From: Candidatus Muiribacterium halophilum
GTDB lineage: Bacteria > Muiribacteriota > Muiribacteriia > Muiribacteriales > Muiribacteriaceae
NCBI GenBank assembly: GCA_023228995.1
Contig: JALOAD010000004.1
Span: 1 to 64,000, forward strand
Length of the DNA stretch: 64,000 nt
Reading direction: 5' to 3'
Position numbers and translations under genes: made by a program. The notes under the pieces are model-generated. The model saw only the letters and a program-made list of their open reading frames with translations, had not been told where the DNA came from and did not search any database. Numbering within the stretch: the first letter of the stretch is position 1; each line of letters begins with the position of its first letter. Below are positions 39,081 to 48,349 of the stretch, one piece after another.

Positions 39081-40441
39081 TCAAAATCTCCAGAATTTAA
39101 AAAGATCTTTTCTTCTTGTATTCCTTTTTCAGAAGAAAATTCTATTACAAATACAATTTCTTCATCTTTTTCTTTTTTCGGATTTCTAAAAATAAAACTA
39201 TTTTCTTCTCTCTTTTTTAAAGATATATTATCCATTTTAACAAAAAAACCTTGTTTTTTCTCAGTTGATAGAATAACAATATTATCATTATAAAAATATG
39301 TAAAACAAGTGTTTTTATTAAAAAATTCATTATCGTTAAGTAAAGTGTAAAAATCACGAATTTTATTATCTATACTAATAGAATTTTTTTTATCTTCTGT
39401 CAACACTCTGTATAATTCAATTAATTCTTTTTGCTGAAAAGATTCAAAATCTTTTATAAAAAATTTATTATCTTTTTCTGAAATATCAAGCATATCTTCT
39501 ATAACATCTATATCAGCATTGTTAAAAAGATTATTGTACAAAACTTTCTCTTCAGGTGAAATATAAGAAAACATTTTGTGAAAATTTGAAGAAAATTTAT
39601 TTTTTATTTTATCGGTAACAACTTTTTTATCAGTTTCCATTTTTTCAATTTCATAAATTTTCTCAAGAATATTAAGACAATGATCCTTTAAACCATATTC
39701 TGAAAAAGTAGGTAATCTAAAATACTTTATATATTTCATTGCTTCACTATATATTAAAGCTCTAAAATAAAATTCTCCAGCCCTTAAAAGAACATCAGGA
39801 TTAAGTTTATTTTCATCAAGCGATATATTAAGATTCTCTTTTACAAAATTAAAATACTTATGCTGTAAAAAAACAGAATCTTTCATATAACTAATAAGTT
39901 CTTCATCTATTAATTCTCCGCCAAATTTAAAAATAAATCTAAAATCTTTGCTATTTAGGTATTTATGAAGATTATAAACATTTAATAATTCAATTCTTGT
40001 AAGAGGTTTTCTATCATAACTTTTGACATAATAATAAAACAATCTTAAAAATAAATAATTATCTGAATTATTCTTATGAATTTCTTTATAGATCTTATCT
40101 AATTCTTTTCTATCTGGTCTTCTATTATTTTTAAAAATGCCTGAATACTGTTTCAGAATTTTTAAATAATTAATCATAATATCAATTTTTTCTCTAGAAC
40201 TTGAATCACCGCTGCCTGAATTTTTTTCAAGATTATTGAGTGCAGTATTTATCTTTGATTGATCATATAAAAATTGAGACTGATTCAAATATCTTAAACT
40301 ATCATTAAAATACTGCTCAGCTGTTATATTAAGAACTTTCATACCAGGAGAAGCTCCGCTAAAGCATCCTGATATAAAAAAAACATTTATCAACAACAGA
40401 CTAGAAACTAATACCAGGCGAATTCGATTTTGTACTAACAT
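39077..40441 (-). CDS. Uncharacterised lipoprotein
   Basis: A 454-residue lipoprotein with a signal segment ending in the lipobox ISGC (Cys26). The mature part is alpha-helical and charged, with no recognised domain; helices around residues 200-280 have TPR-like spacing but no clear consensus. The ATG at 40441 is preferred because GGAG lies 6 nt upstream and it leaves a good signal peptide; a longer frame starts inside the preceding gene. It overlaps the DnaB-like gene by about 41 bp and the FHA-HD-GYP gene by 4 bp, so it is firmly within this operon. Confidence 0.65.
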   Translation of the reverse strand: MLVQNRIRLVLVSSLLLINVFFISGCFSGASPGMKVLNITAEQYFNDSLRYLNQSQFLYDQSKINTALNNLEKNSGSGDSSSREKIDIMINYLKILKQYSGIFKNNRRPDRKELDKIYKEIHKNNSDNYLFLRLFYYYVKSYDRKPLTRIELLNVYNLHKYLNSKDFRFIFKFGGELIDEELISYMKDSVFLQHKYFNFVKENLNISLDENKLNPDVLLRAGEFYFRALIYSEAMKYIKYFRLPTFSEYGLKDHCLNILEKIYEIEKMETDKKVVTDKIKNKFSSNFHKMFSYISPEEKVLYNNLFNNADIDVIEDMLDISEKDNKFFIKDFESFQQKELIELYRVLTEDKKNSISIDNKIRDFYTLLNDNEFFNKNTCFTYFYNDNIVILSTEKKQGFFVKMDNISLKKREENSFIFRNPKKEKDEEIVFVIEFSSEKGIQEEKIFLNSGDFE

Positions 40442-42068
40442 TACCCGCTCCATCTCTAAATTTAATAAATCCATCTTCTACAAGTGTCTTTAAAATTCCT
40501 TCTATTTTTTTAAATCTAAAATTATCACTTTCTTTTTTAAAACCAATTTCAACAAATTTATTAGCTTCAATAATAAAAAGGTATTGTATAATCGAAGATA
40601 TACCTTCAGGTGCATCTCTATTTTTATCAAGATAAATATTTATAATATCAACTTTTGGTAAAAAATCTATGCTTTTTCCTAAATCATGAGCAACAATTTT
40701 CATTTGCTCATAAAGTTCTCTAGTATCTTCCCAGTCTTTAGCCATAATCATACCAGCATCAAGATCATATTCTATATCACCACTACCTTTACAATGATAT
40801 ATACTTGGTCTTTCTTTTGAATTTTCCATATCAATATTACAACCTTCTTTACTCAAAGAAGATATTACAATCACAGGGCAATTTAATTCAAGACTAAAAA
40901 GTTTAAGCTGAGTACTTATTTCTTCTACTTTAAATTTTTCATCATTATACTGTCCTGAAACCGGCATTTTTTGAAGATAATCAAAAAATATCACAATTTC
41001 ATCAGTATTGTATTCTTGCATAGCATTATAAGCATAAGTTTTTACTCTTTCAAGAGTATCGTTTCTTGAACCTTCAATTACATAAAGTCTTTCCATGAAA
41101 CTTTCCATCTTTCTCCAACCTTTTGCAAACTTAACTTCAAGTTCAGGATCTTTTGAAAGCTGTTTTCTCTGGAGAGTATCTGGATTAATCTGAGTTTCTT
41201 TTGCTAAAAGTCTATAAACAAGATTTTTTTTAGTCTGTTCCCATGTAATAAAAAGCACTGGAATATTATTTCTTGAAGCAAGATTTGTTGCAATCTCAAG
41301 AGTAAAAGTAGTTTTACCTCTTCTTGGTGCTCCTGCTATTCCGTAAAGAAAACCTTTTCTAAGTCCTGAAAGACTCTGATTAAGATCATTAAAAGGTCTT
41401 ATATCATATCCAATCGTGAGAAGATCACCTTCTCGATTTCTTTTAGATATTTCCTGAGCAATATTCAAAAGTTCATCTTTAACTCTAGTAACACTTTTTT
41501 TAAGATGCTGTCTTTGAATATTTCCCAATTTCACAGTCTGACTACCAATAAAATCAATTATACTTTTTTTCTTATCTTTATCTTTTGAATCAGTAAATTC
41601 AAGTAAATCAATACCAATATTTCTAATAGTATCCATTGCTTTTCTATCTTTAAGAATGTCAATATATATTCTAACTTGAGCATATTTAACACTTTTTATT
41701 GCACGAACTTTTTCTAAAACCTCAGCAGCTTGTTTTTTTCCATTTGATAAAAGTCTTTCTTTTATAATGCTAGGATCTAAAAAATCAGGTTTTTCTGAAA
41801 AAGCAGCTTCTATGAGAGCAATAATATCAATTATATCTGGATTTGAAAAAAGCGATGTATTAAGACCATTTTGAAAACATTTATTCATAATAAAAGGATC
41901 ACCAAGAATTCCTGCTACTATAAGTTCTTCTATTTCATTGTTTATTATATTTATATCAGTATCTTTAGCAATTTCTTTTTTTAAAATATCATAACTTTGT
42001 TTAAGACAAACATCACACATGCCACTTTCTAATTTTTCACTATCTTTGCCACATTTAACACATTTCAT
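40401..42068 (-). CDS. DnaB-like RecA-fold ATPase with N-terminal zinc ribbon
   Basis: A 555-residue paralogue of the replicative helicase. Cys3-x2-Cys6 and Cys18-x2-Cys21 form a zinc ribbon. A helical region like the DnaB N-terminal domain follows, and then a DnaB-C/RecA core from about residue 215: Walker A GAPRRGKTT near 250, Walker B IVIFFDYLQKM near 360, and VIVISSLSKEG in place of the LSQLSR stretch. The true DnaB is at 51048-52364. Extra C-terminal ~60 residues look like a winged or helical add-on. The ATG at 42068 has GGAGG 8 nt upstream. It heads the lipoprotein/FHA-HD-GYP/acpS operon. The role (helicase, loader or regulatory ATPase) is unknown. Confidence 0.8.
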   Translation of the reverse strand: MKCVKCGKDSEKLESGMCDVCLKQSYDILKKEIAKDTDINIINNEIEELIVAGILGDPFIMNKCFQNGLNTSLFSNPDIIDIIALIEAAFSEKPDFLDPSIIKERLLSNGKKQAAEVLEKVRAIKSVKYAQVRIYIDILKDRKAMDTIRNIGIDLLEFTDSKDKDKKKSIIDFIGSQTVKLGNIQRQHLKKSVTRVKDELLNIAQEISKRNREGDLLTIGYDIRPFNDLNQSLSGLRKGFLYGIAGAPRRGKTTFTLEIATNLASRNNIPVLFITWEQTKKNLVYRLLAKETQINPDTLQRKQLSKDPELEVKFAKGWRKMESFMERLYVIEGSRNDTLERVKTYAYNAMQEYNTDEIVIFFDYLQKMPVSGQYNDEKFKVEEISTQLKLFSLELNCPVIVISSLSKEGCNIDMENSKERPSIYHCKGSGDIEYDLDAGMIMAKDWEDTRELYEQMKIVAHDLGKSIDFLPKVDIINIYLDKNRDAPEGISSIIQYLFIIEANKFVEIGFKKESDNFRFKKIEGILKTLVEDGFIKFRDGAGNVSTKSNSPGISF

Positions 42069-42191
42069 AAAACTTTCCTCCAGATAATGAAATCCATACA
42101 TTTAAATTCTGTAAAAGTAAGAATACCATACATTATGAAATTTTTAAAGATGAAAAACAGTAAAGAGGTACATAAAGAGTTTTATGTTTTT

Positions 42192-43244
42192 TTATTCAAA
42201 ATATATCTCAGTTGTATCATTGACTATATCATGCCATATTTTTTCATCATCAGCACTGATAATATTATTATCTCTTTCATTTTTTATTTTTAATTCTCTC
42301 TGAATACCTGGTGAAAGAAATATAATTATCTCTTTTCTTTCTTTTGTATTTCTCTTTCTTCTAAAAAGTTTTCCAAGAAAAGGCATATCTCCAAGAACAG
42401 GAACTTTTGTATAAATTTCTTTCATATCAACTTTTATAAGACCGCCAATTGCAACAACTTGTTTATCTTTCACCATAACCTCAGTATTTGCACTAATAGT
42501 ATCGATTATAGGTTTGTTTGCTCCAGGAGACCAAGAATTAAAAGAACTTATCTCAGGACTTATTGTAAGATTTATAATATCTGAATCGCCAATTATAGAA
42601 GCTTTTACTCCAAGCTTAACACCAACTTCAACAAAATCAGTATTTGTGCTTATAATGCCATCAGATATAACTGATCTATCAATAGGAATTTTTTTCCCTA
42701 CAAGTATATCTGCTCTTTTACCATCTTTTACAAATAACTTTGGATTAGAAATTATATTTACATCTTCTTTTTGCATCATAAGATTAAGAATTCCATCAAA
42801 ATCATCATTATTTAATGTGGTAAGTTTAAAAGTTCCACCTGTTGTATATTGAGAAGAAGGAACATTTATATCAGCTTCAAATCTTTTAGTAGTACTGCCA
42901 ATATTATTAAAATCTTTTTTAAGATTCCATTCAAAGCCATAATCATTATCTTGATTAAAAGAAACTTCAACAATTCTAGCTTCTATCATGATTTGAACAG
43001 GATTAGATTGCTGGGAAAAATTATCATAAAGATTCTGATATTTAAGCATATTTTCTGAAGAATCCTCAATTATTATCTTACCATTCTTAATATCTGTATA
43101 TATTTTTCCACCATCCGATATAAAAGTAGAAAACATATCAGACATATCTTCAGTATTTTGAGGATTAACTTCAAATACTCTTATTTCACAAAATGTATTT
43201 AATGATATTATTGCAATCAATAACAGAATCAATATTCTTCTCAT
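42192..43244 (-). CDS. Short secretin-family protein (GspD/PilQ type)
   Basis: A 350-residue protein with a signal peptide (about 1-18), one small N domain (residues about 20-90, IMIEARIVEVSF at its end) and a secretin core (about 100-335). Core signatures are ISNPKLFVKDGKRADILVGKKIP, VGVKLGVKA, LTISPEISS, VAIGGLIKVD and VPVLGDMPFLGKLFR. Secretins form outer-membrane gates for type II secretion or type IV pili. This one lacks most N domains, so it is minimal. ATG 43244 is chosen (GGAG 5 nt upstream). It follows comFB by 10 bp in the surface operon. No GspE/PilB ATPase is in the window. Confidence 0.88.
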   Translation of the reverse strand: MRRILILLLIAIISLNTFCEIRVFEVNPQNTEDMSDMFSTFISDGGKIYTDIKNGKIIIEDSSENMLKYQNLYDNFSQQSNPVQIMIEARIVEVSFNQDNDYGFEWNLKKDFNNIGSTTKRFEADINVPSSQYTTGGTFKLTTLNNDDFDGILNLMMQKEDVNIISNPKLFVKDGKRADILVGKKIPIDRSVISDGIISTNTDFVEVGVKLGVKASIIGDSDIINLTISPEISSFNSWSPGANKPIIDTISANTEVMVKDKQVVAIGGLIKVDMKEIYTKVPVLGDMPFLGKLFRRKRNTKERKEIIIFLSPGIQRELKIKNERDNNIISADDEKIWHDIVNDTTEIYFE

Positions 43245-43254
43245 ATATACTCCT

Positions 43255-43524
43255 TCAATCTCTTGGATTTTTTTTAACAATCTCCATTGCTTTAATAATT
43301 TCAGTTATTATATCGACTTTATACTGTATTTTAAGAAATTCAAGCTTTGTATAAGCTTCTCCCTTAACTGTTACAACATATTTTGCAGGAAGATTGTTTA
43401 ATGCAAGAGCACAAATATCAAGAATGTTTTTTTCACTATTAACAATCTCATCATCTCTTGATACTATTTCTCGTACTTTTTCTATAATTATTTTTTCAAT
43501 TATATTTTCAAGAAAATAATTCAT
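43255..43524 (-). CDS. ComFB-family protein
   Basis: An 89-residue ComFB-type protein. The hallmark stretch DICALALNNLPAKYVVTVKGEAYTK lies at residues 35-60 and the NPRD end is typical. The family's Cys pair is not evident. Work on cyanobacterial ComFB homologues reports cyclic-dinucleotide binding and a link to type IV pili and competence. Here it sits between the PorV-like and secretin genes and not far from an HD-GYP protein. That suggests a second-messenger switch for the surface system (inference). AGGA precedes the ATG. Confidence 0.75.
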   Translation of the reverse strand: MNYFLENIIEKIIIEKVREIVSRDDEIVNSEKNILDICALALNNLPAKYVVTVKGEAYTKLEFLKIQYKVDIITEIIKAMEIVKKNPRD

Positions 43525-43550
43525 TAAAATATCCTATAAAATATATTTAT

Positions 43551-44516
43551 TTAAAAAATCATCGAACCACCAGCAAAATGCTGATCTGTATCATTATCAT
43601 AATCTCCCATATAAGCATAATCAATTCTAAAATTAGGAGTTACACCCATTGAAAATCCCATATTGAAATTTCCATCTTTTGAACCAAATCTAAAAGTAAG
43701 ATTATTTTCAATAAAAGTCTTTTCAAGTCCAATTCGAAATTCAGATTCATCGCCTACAGCTCCAGCAACTTTTTTACTATTGATTATATTATATCCATCA
43801 ATAGCAAGAGTAGTTGTTTCGTCAATATGCATTGCAAAACCAAGAGTAAAAACAGTAGGAAGATCATAACTTGAGTCTTTTATAACATTATCAATTGTAA
43901 GCCCAATATCAAGAAATTCAGAAAACTCATATATCACACCAAATCCTAATGTGTTTTCATTAAAATCTACAAGTTTACCATTATCAGGATCAACATAATT
44001 TGAAAAAGATGTAAATCCAAGCTTAACGCCTGTAAGAACAGCTGCATTCGGTTGCCCAAAAAGATGTATTTTTCTTGCTACCCCAATTCTAAAATCAGAT
44101 CTTTCAAAACCAAATTTATCTGAAGAAAATAAAATTCCAACACCAAAATTATAAGCTACAGTTGCTTCATTTACTGGCGGTTTTAATCTTCTTTCAAGAT
44201 ATTCACTAATAGTAAATCTAACATTCTGTTCTGTTTCAGTACTCTGAGCAGTAAAAGCAGCTCCATCATACTCAAGTTCATCTCTAAGATTTGCTTTGAG
44301 CATAACCGAACCTTCTCTTACTCCTGCACTGATTTTTGCAAGTCCTGCTGGATTATAAAAAACCCCTATAGAATCATCTGATATTGCAGAATAAGCTTCA
44401 CCCATACCAATTGCTCTTACTCCATAATCTCCAAATCCTAAATTCCTTACACCCACTAAAGCAAAAACATTCGAAAACATAAGCGTGATTATCAAAACAA
44501 TCTGGAATTTTTTCAT
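43551..44516 (-). CDS. PorV/UPF0164-like outer-membrane beta-barrel protein
   Basis: A 321-residue protein with a signal peptide (about 1-19). The N-terminal GDYGVRAIGMGEAYSAISDD followed by VFYNPAGLAKI is the shared motif of the PorV/UPF0164/FadL-like group. Alternating amphipathic strands follow to a barrel-like end (RIDYAYMGDYDNDTDQHF). PorV-type proteins work in type IX secretion in Bacteroidetes, and relatives elsewhere are general outer-membrane channels; no other type IX parts are seen. GGAGG precedes the ATG. It lies between the glucodextranase-type lipoprotein and comFB. Confidence 0.75.
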   Translation of the reverse strand: MKKFQIVLIITLMFSNVFALVGVRNLGFGDYGVRAIGMGEAYSAISDDSIGVFYNPAGLAKISAGVREGSVMLKANLRDELEYDGAAFTAQSTETEQNVRFTISEYLERRLKPPVNEATVAYNFGVGILFSSDKFGFERSDFRIGVARKIHLFGQPNAAVLTGVKLGFTSFSNYVDPDNGKLVDFNENTLGFGVIYEFSEFLDIGLTIDNVIKDSSYDLPTVFTLGFAMHIDETTTLAIDGYNIINSKKVAGAVGDESEFRIGLEKTFIENNLTFRFGSKDGNFNMGFSMGVTPNFRIDYAYMGDYDNDTDQHFAGGSMIF

Positions 44517-44527
44517 ATATTTCCTCC

Positions 44528-45751
44528 CTATTCCTCTTCTATATAAAGAATAATTTCCCCATTAATATTATTACACTCTATTTTAATCTTTCCTCCCTTT
44601 TCATCCTGAACTTTATAAATATTATTTCCAGGTGCTTTTACAGATTCATCTATATATCCTGAAAGCATAAGATCAAATATTGTTATATTAATATCTTCAG
44701 GATTATCTTTTCTATATTTCACCGCAGCATCAAGTATTTTTTTCATATTTTTAATATGTATGTTTTTCTCATCTTTTTTGAAATCTTCATTGTCTTCTTT
44801 AACATTTCCACTTGATTTTTTTTCTTCTCTTTTGACAATTCTTTCTGCCTGTCTTGAAAAACCAACATCTATTTTTTCTTTACCGACTATTTTCTTATTA
44901 TATACAAGTGGTAAAACAGGAAATTTTGCTCTTTCTTTAACTGGGTTTATAGAGTAATCTGAAAGGATATTTTTCTGATTTATATCATTTCCATTATCTA
45001 ATATATCAAGTATATTTGAATTTCCATAATATGCAGACCCCCCACCAAAATTATTAGTACTAGAAGTTGCTTTTACTTTACGAACAAAAATATTTTCTAT
45101 ATTTCTCTCGTTTTCATCAAAACCCATTACAAGAACCTGGTATCCCCACCATTCTCTTGGCTCTCCAAGAAGATATTTAGGGATTTTAGCTGTTATTGTA
45201 TCATAACTTACAATATAAAAATCAGGAATAATTATATTACCAGATTTATAGAGTAATTTTGTCCTTATATCATTTATCTCATACTCAAGATAATTCTTGA
45301 CCCATTCAGGATGAAGAGGATTAACCATAACAACACTTTCCCAAGCATTATGAGGATTTATACTACAATCACGACCCAAAAGAGTTTTGCTTTCCCCAGA
45401 ATAAGGTTGCTGATCCTTATCTATATAAACATCTATAATAAATTGATCCCATCTACCAAAAAATTCAGTATTTCTTATAATTTCTTCAGCAAATTTAAAT
45501 TTCATAAAAATATAATCACCTGCATCTTCAACAGTAAACTTTATTAGATCAAATATATTTCTTCTTGAAGAATCATAAATTCTTGGATAAGAATAATAAC
45601 CAGGACCATATCCATCACCCACAACATCTTCAAATTCAAAAAGTATATCTCTAGAAATTGCTTCTGAAATACTTTTTTCTATAGGATTTACACCACATCC
45701 ATTAAGAAAGATGATTAAGGTTAAAAATATTGATAATTTTATTAATTTCAT
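44528..45751 (-). CDS. Lipoprotein with glucodextranase C-terminal-type (DOMON/CBM-like) domain
   Basis: A 407-residue lipoprotein with lipobox LNGC near residue 20. Residues about 40-230 match the sugar-binding module found at the C-terminus of glucodextranase and in SLH-linked enzymes: EDVVGDGYGPGYYSYPRIYD, FIIDVYIDKDQQP, DFYIVSYDTITAKIPKYLLG. After a charged linker the last ~75 residues form a small domain similar in layout to pilin-associated C-terminal regions. There is no glycosidase active site, so it is probably a carbohydrate-binding surface factor. AGGAG precedes the ATG, and the gene starts 8 bp after the SLH-porin stop. Confidence 0.75.
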   Translation of the reverse strand: MKLIKLSIFLTLIIFLNGCGVNPIEKSISEAISRDILFEFEDVVGDGYGPGYYSYPRIYDSSRRNIFDLIKFTVEDAGDYIFMKFKFAEEIIRNTEFFGRWDQFIIDVYIDKDQQPYSGESKTLLGRDCSINPHNAWESVVMVNPLHPEWVKNYLEYEINDIRTKLLYKSGNIIIPDFYIVSYDTITAKIPKYLLGEPREWWGYQVLVMGFDENERNIENIFVRKVKATSSTNNFGGGSAYYGNSNILDILDNGNDINQKNILSDYSINPVKERAKFPVLPLVYNKKIVGKEKIDVGFSRQAERIVKREEKKSSGNVKEDNEDFKKDEKNIHIKNMKKILDAAVKYRKDNPEDINITIFDLMLSGYIDESVKAPGNNIYKVQDEKGGKIKIECNNINGEIILYIEEE

Positions 45752-45759
45752 CTTTTCTC

Positions 45760-48006
45760 CTAAAAGTTTGTAGAAACTGTTAATTTAAATTTCTTAAAAG
45801 TATCTTTATAATCTGAATAAAAATTTGTCTTATCAAAAGTATAGTAATTGTCATCCCAAGGTGGTGAATACCAAAACTGTACTTTTGTGCCATCTTCAGC
45901 TTTATAATTTATATCAGCATATACATGTTGTTTTTGAGTATCATCATTATATTGTTTCCACCAGTATCCAAATCTTCCTTTAAGCCTTGAAGTAAAAGAG
46001 TTTGACAAAACTGTTCTAAAAAACTTTTTATCTGGAAGATCTTGACCATATTCTCCTTTTTTTCCATAATAAAAAGTATTTTCAAGAGCAGTTGTCGAAG
46101 TCAAATCTATAGAATTCTCAAGATATACTGTCCACCATCTTTCTTCTTTATCACTGTCTGAATTAATAGAATCCCAACCTATTGCAGATTTTCCATAATC
46201 AAATCCAGTTTTCATATATATAGTATCTGTAGCATTCCATGCAGTACTACCCCAAACACCCATACCTCTAAATGCATTATTTGCTTTATTTAATTTATCA
46301 TTATCTTTTTCTGACCAAACACCCATTTCCACTTTAGTAGAATTTGCAGGATTTACAGTCGCATATATTTTAAGTTCATTTTTATAATAACCATCTTCGT
46401 CCTTAGCAGGATCTTTTTTTATAGTATTAAGTATATCTGCTTTGAATCTATCAGAAAATGTACCATATATATTAAGTTCAAATTTATCTGCATCATAATT
46501 ATACCAAGAATCAGTATTATCATATTTATCCCACCACACTTTAAGATAATTCAATTTAACATAAGCACTTTTTCCCTCACCAAAATCCATAGAATATGTA
46601 TTGTTCAACTCAAAAAATCTTTCTCCATATTTATAAGCATTTCCCCATTTGTAAAACCATTCATCTCTACCTGAAAAATAACCATCATTCTGAAAAGCAT
46701 AATAATAATCAGGAGCATAATACAATGCGAAATTTTCTTCAAAATTATAAAAAGTAAGATCAGAACTCAATTTATCTCTTTTATAACTTGCTGTAAGTCT
46801 TAAACCACTTTCTGATAAATTCTCATCAATATTAGCACCATCATTGCTTTCATTCTTCATCAAAGACAAAGTTGATGAAAAACTATATTGAGAATTTTTA
46901 ATAAATTCAAAATCCATACCTCTTACACTTTTAAATTTAACTTTATCAGAATCATTATCTATAAATGATTGAATATAAAAACCACCAACAGTCAACGAAC
47001 CATCTGGTAATACATCTTTAGGAACTTTGTATCTTGGTCTTAAAGCAAGAAGAGTATCAGATGAACCATTTCCTGAACTATGCAACTGATAAGCTCCAGC
47101 AAAATACGATGTATCTTTATTAAAATTGCCATCTACTTCTACTCCAGAACCTTTTGAATAACCAAGTTTTGCATGCCAAGGATTATTAAGAAGTCCAACT
47201 GAATCATCTAATGAAGAAAAACTTTCTTTAAAGAAAAATCTCATATTAGATTTTGGAGCTTTCAATTTATAGTGCATAGATTTTATTTTAAGATAATTTG
47301 AATCATCATAATCTATTTTATCTCTATATTTAACAGTATCACTCACCTCAACTGTACCACCACCTGGAATAGAAACTTCATGAGTAGATATAGTTTCAGT
47401 TACAAAACCATCAAATTTTGGTTTTGAACTATAATCAGTTAATCCATTTTCCATATTCATATAAAACTCAGATTGTGATGAAGGTTTTGAAATAAGCTCA
47501 AGAGAAACTTCATGAAACGGGTCATGCCATCCTGTTTTTGATGAATCACCAGTTTCTTTTCTAACAGTATATCCAAGTTCTGAATAATATGAACCATATA
47601 TTTTAAATTTTTCATTGTCATCTTTAAGATTATTTTGACTTTCTTCAAGTTTTTTTACTCTATCTTCAAGATTACCTACTCTAATTCCCAAAGCTTCCAG
47701 TTCATCTTTAAATTCAGTTGAAAGTTTCCTTATAGTAGCTGCTTCTTTTGCATCGATAAATCCGCCTGATGTTTGAACATCTCTAACTCTATCCAATATT
47801 TTTGCAATAGTAACTGCCATTTCATATCTTGTGATAGTTAAATCCCCTTTAAAAAAACCATCAGGAAATCCACCCATATATCCTTTATCAATAAGTTCAT
47901 TTACAGCTTCATAAGCCCAATGTTCTTTTGGAACATCTGAAAAAGGATTGGAATATATTATAACTGAAGTGAATATCAGTAATAAAAGCAATGCTTTAAT
48001 TTTCAC
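45760..48006 (-). CDS. SLH-domain outer-membrane porin (OmpM/Slp type)
   Basis: About 748 residues: signal peptide, one SLH domain (FSDVPKEHWAYEAVNELIDKG to TRYEMAVTIAKIL, about residues 20-75), a coiled coil (about 85-135, LEDRVKKLEESQ), and a long beta barrel rich in Tyr/Trp/Asp ending in Phe (TVSTNF). This is the arrangement of porins that tether the outer membrane to peptidoglycan in diderms lacking Pal-based links. A GTG at 48006 is favoured (GGAG six bases upstream); the ATG at 48018 contains that site in its own codons. It is the first gene of the unit ending with the secretin. The large structured gap upstream probably holds its promoter. Confidence 0.9.
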   Translation of the reverse strand: MKIKALLLLLIFTSVIIYSNPFSDVPKEHWAYEAVNELIDKGYMGGFPDGFFKGDLTITRYEMAVTIAKILDRVRDVQTSGGFIDAKEAATIRKLSTEFKDELEALGIRVGNLEDRVKKLEESQNNLKDDNEKFKIYGSYYSELGYTVRKETGDSSKTGWHDPFHEVSLELISKPSSQSEFYMNMENGLTDYSSKPKFDGFVTETISTHEVSIPGGGTVEVSDTVKYRDKIDYDDSNYLKIKSMHYKLKAPKSNMRFFFKESFSSLDDSVGLLNNPWHAKLGYSKGSGVEVDGNFNKDTSYFAGAYQLHSSGNGSSDTLLALRPRYKVPKDVLPDGSLTVGGFYIQSFIDNDSDKVKFKSVRGMDFEFIKNSQYSFSSTLSLMKNESNDGANIDENLSESGLRLTASYKRDKLSSDLTFYNFEENFALYYAPDYYYAFQNDGYFSGRDEWFYKWGNAYKYGERFFELNNTYSMDFGEGKSAYVKLNYLKVWWDKYDNTDSWYNYDADKFELNIYGTFSDRFKADILNTIKKDPAKDEDGYYKNELKIYATVNPANSTKVEMGVWSEKDNDKLNKANNAFRGMGVWGSTAWNATDTIYMKTGFDYGKSAIGWDSINSDSDKEERWWTVYLENSIDLTSTTALENTFYYGKKGEYGQDLPDKKFFRTVLSNSFTSRLKGRFGYWWKQYNDDTQKQHVYADINYKAEDGTKVQFWYSPPWDDNYYTFDKTNFYSDYKDTFKKFKLTVSTNF

Positions 48007-48120
48007 TAAACTCTCCATTTGTTTGATTACTTAAGTGAATTATCGGAATAGTTGCAAAATTGAATTAAAACTTTAACTTTGAAATTACCTGTTACCACAT
48101 TTAAATTTTTAATTGAAATA

Positions 48121-48300
48121 AATTTTTAAATCGATATTGGCTTGTCATTATGACTTCGCCAAAATATATGCTTTGACATAATATGACTTTAGCATAGATT
48201 GCTGACAAGTCACAATGTGACAAGTCAGCGTTTTTGAGCTTTGCTCAAGTTTTAAACCTAGTTTTACTTGTAAAACTACATCGTGCATTCATGCACCAAC
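48121..48300. repeat. Cluster of short perfect hairpins upstream of the SLH porin
   Basis: In order: GTCAT-T-ATGAC (48145-48153 region); a compound repeat at 48201-48229, GCTGAC-aa-GTCACA-a-TGTGAC-aa-GTCAGC; TTGAGC-TTT-GCTCAA at about 48234-48248; AGTTTTAC-TT-GTAAAACT at about 48260-48277; and GTGCAT-TC-ATGCAC at about 48283-48296. None has a long T tract, so they are not simple terminators. The sequence is non-coding. Together with locus C they fill the gap between the CBM48 and porin genes. Confidence 0.6.
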
Positions 48301-48302
48301 TA

Positions 48303-48342
48303 CTTCACCATTTCACTATCTCACCGATTCATCTGTCACGAC
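48303..48342 (-). repeat. Degenerate 8-bp-period repeat locus C (3' of the CBM48 gene)
   Basis: Plus-strand TCAC/TCAT cores occur at 48305, 48313, 48321, 48329 and 48336, spaced 8, 8, 8 and 7 bp. On the minus strand they read GGTGAGAT, AGTGAAAT, GGTGAAGT. They begin about 10 bp after the stop of the CBM48 gene, as loci A and B begin after their genes. Confidence 0.55.
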
Positions 48343-48349
48343 TTAACCT

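Noticed and set aside
43551-44516. Type IX secretion system marker (PorV)
   Set aside because: Only the general PorV/UPF0164 barrel motif is present; no PorU, PorK-N or type IX C-terminal signals are encoded nearby.
48121-48342. CRISPR array
   Set aside because: The repeats are 8-bp degenerate units or isolated palindromes without constant repeats and unique spacers, and no cas genes are present.
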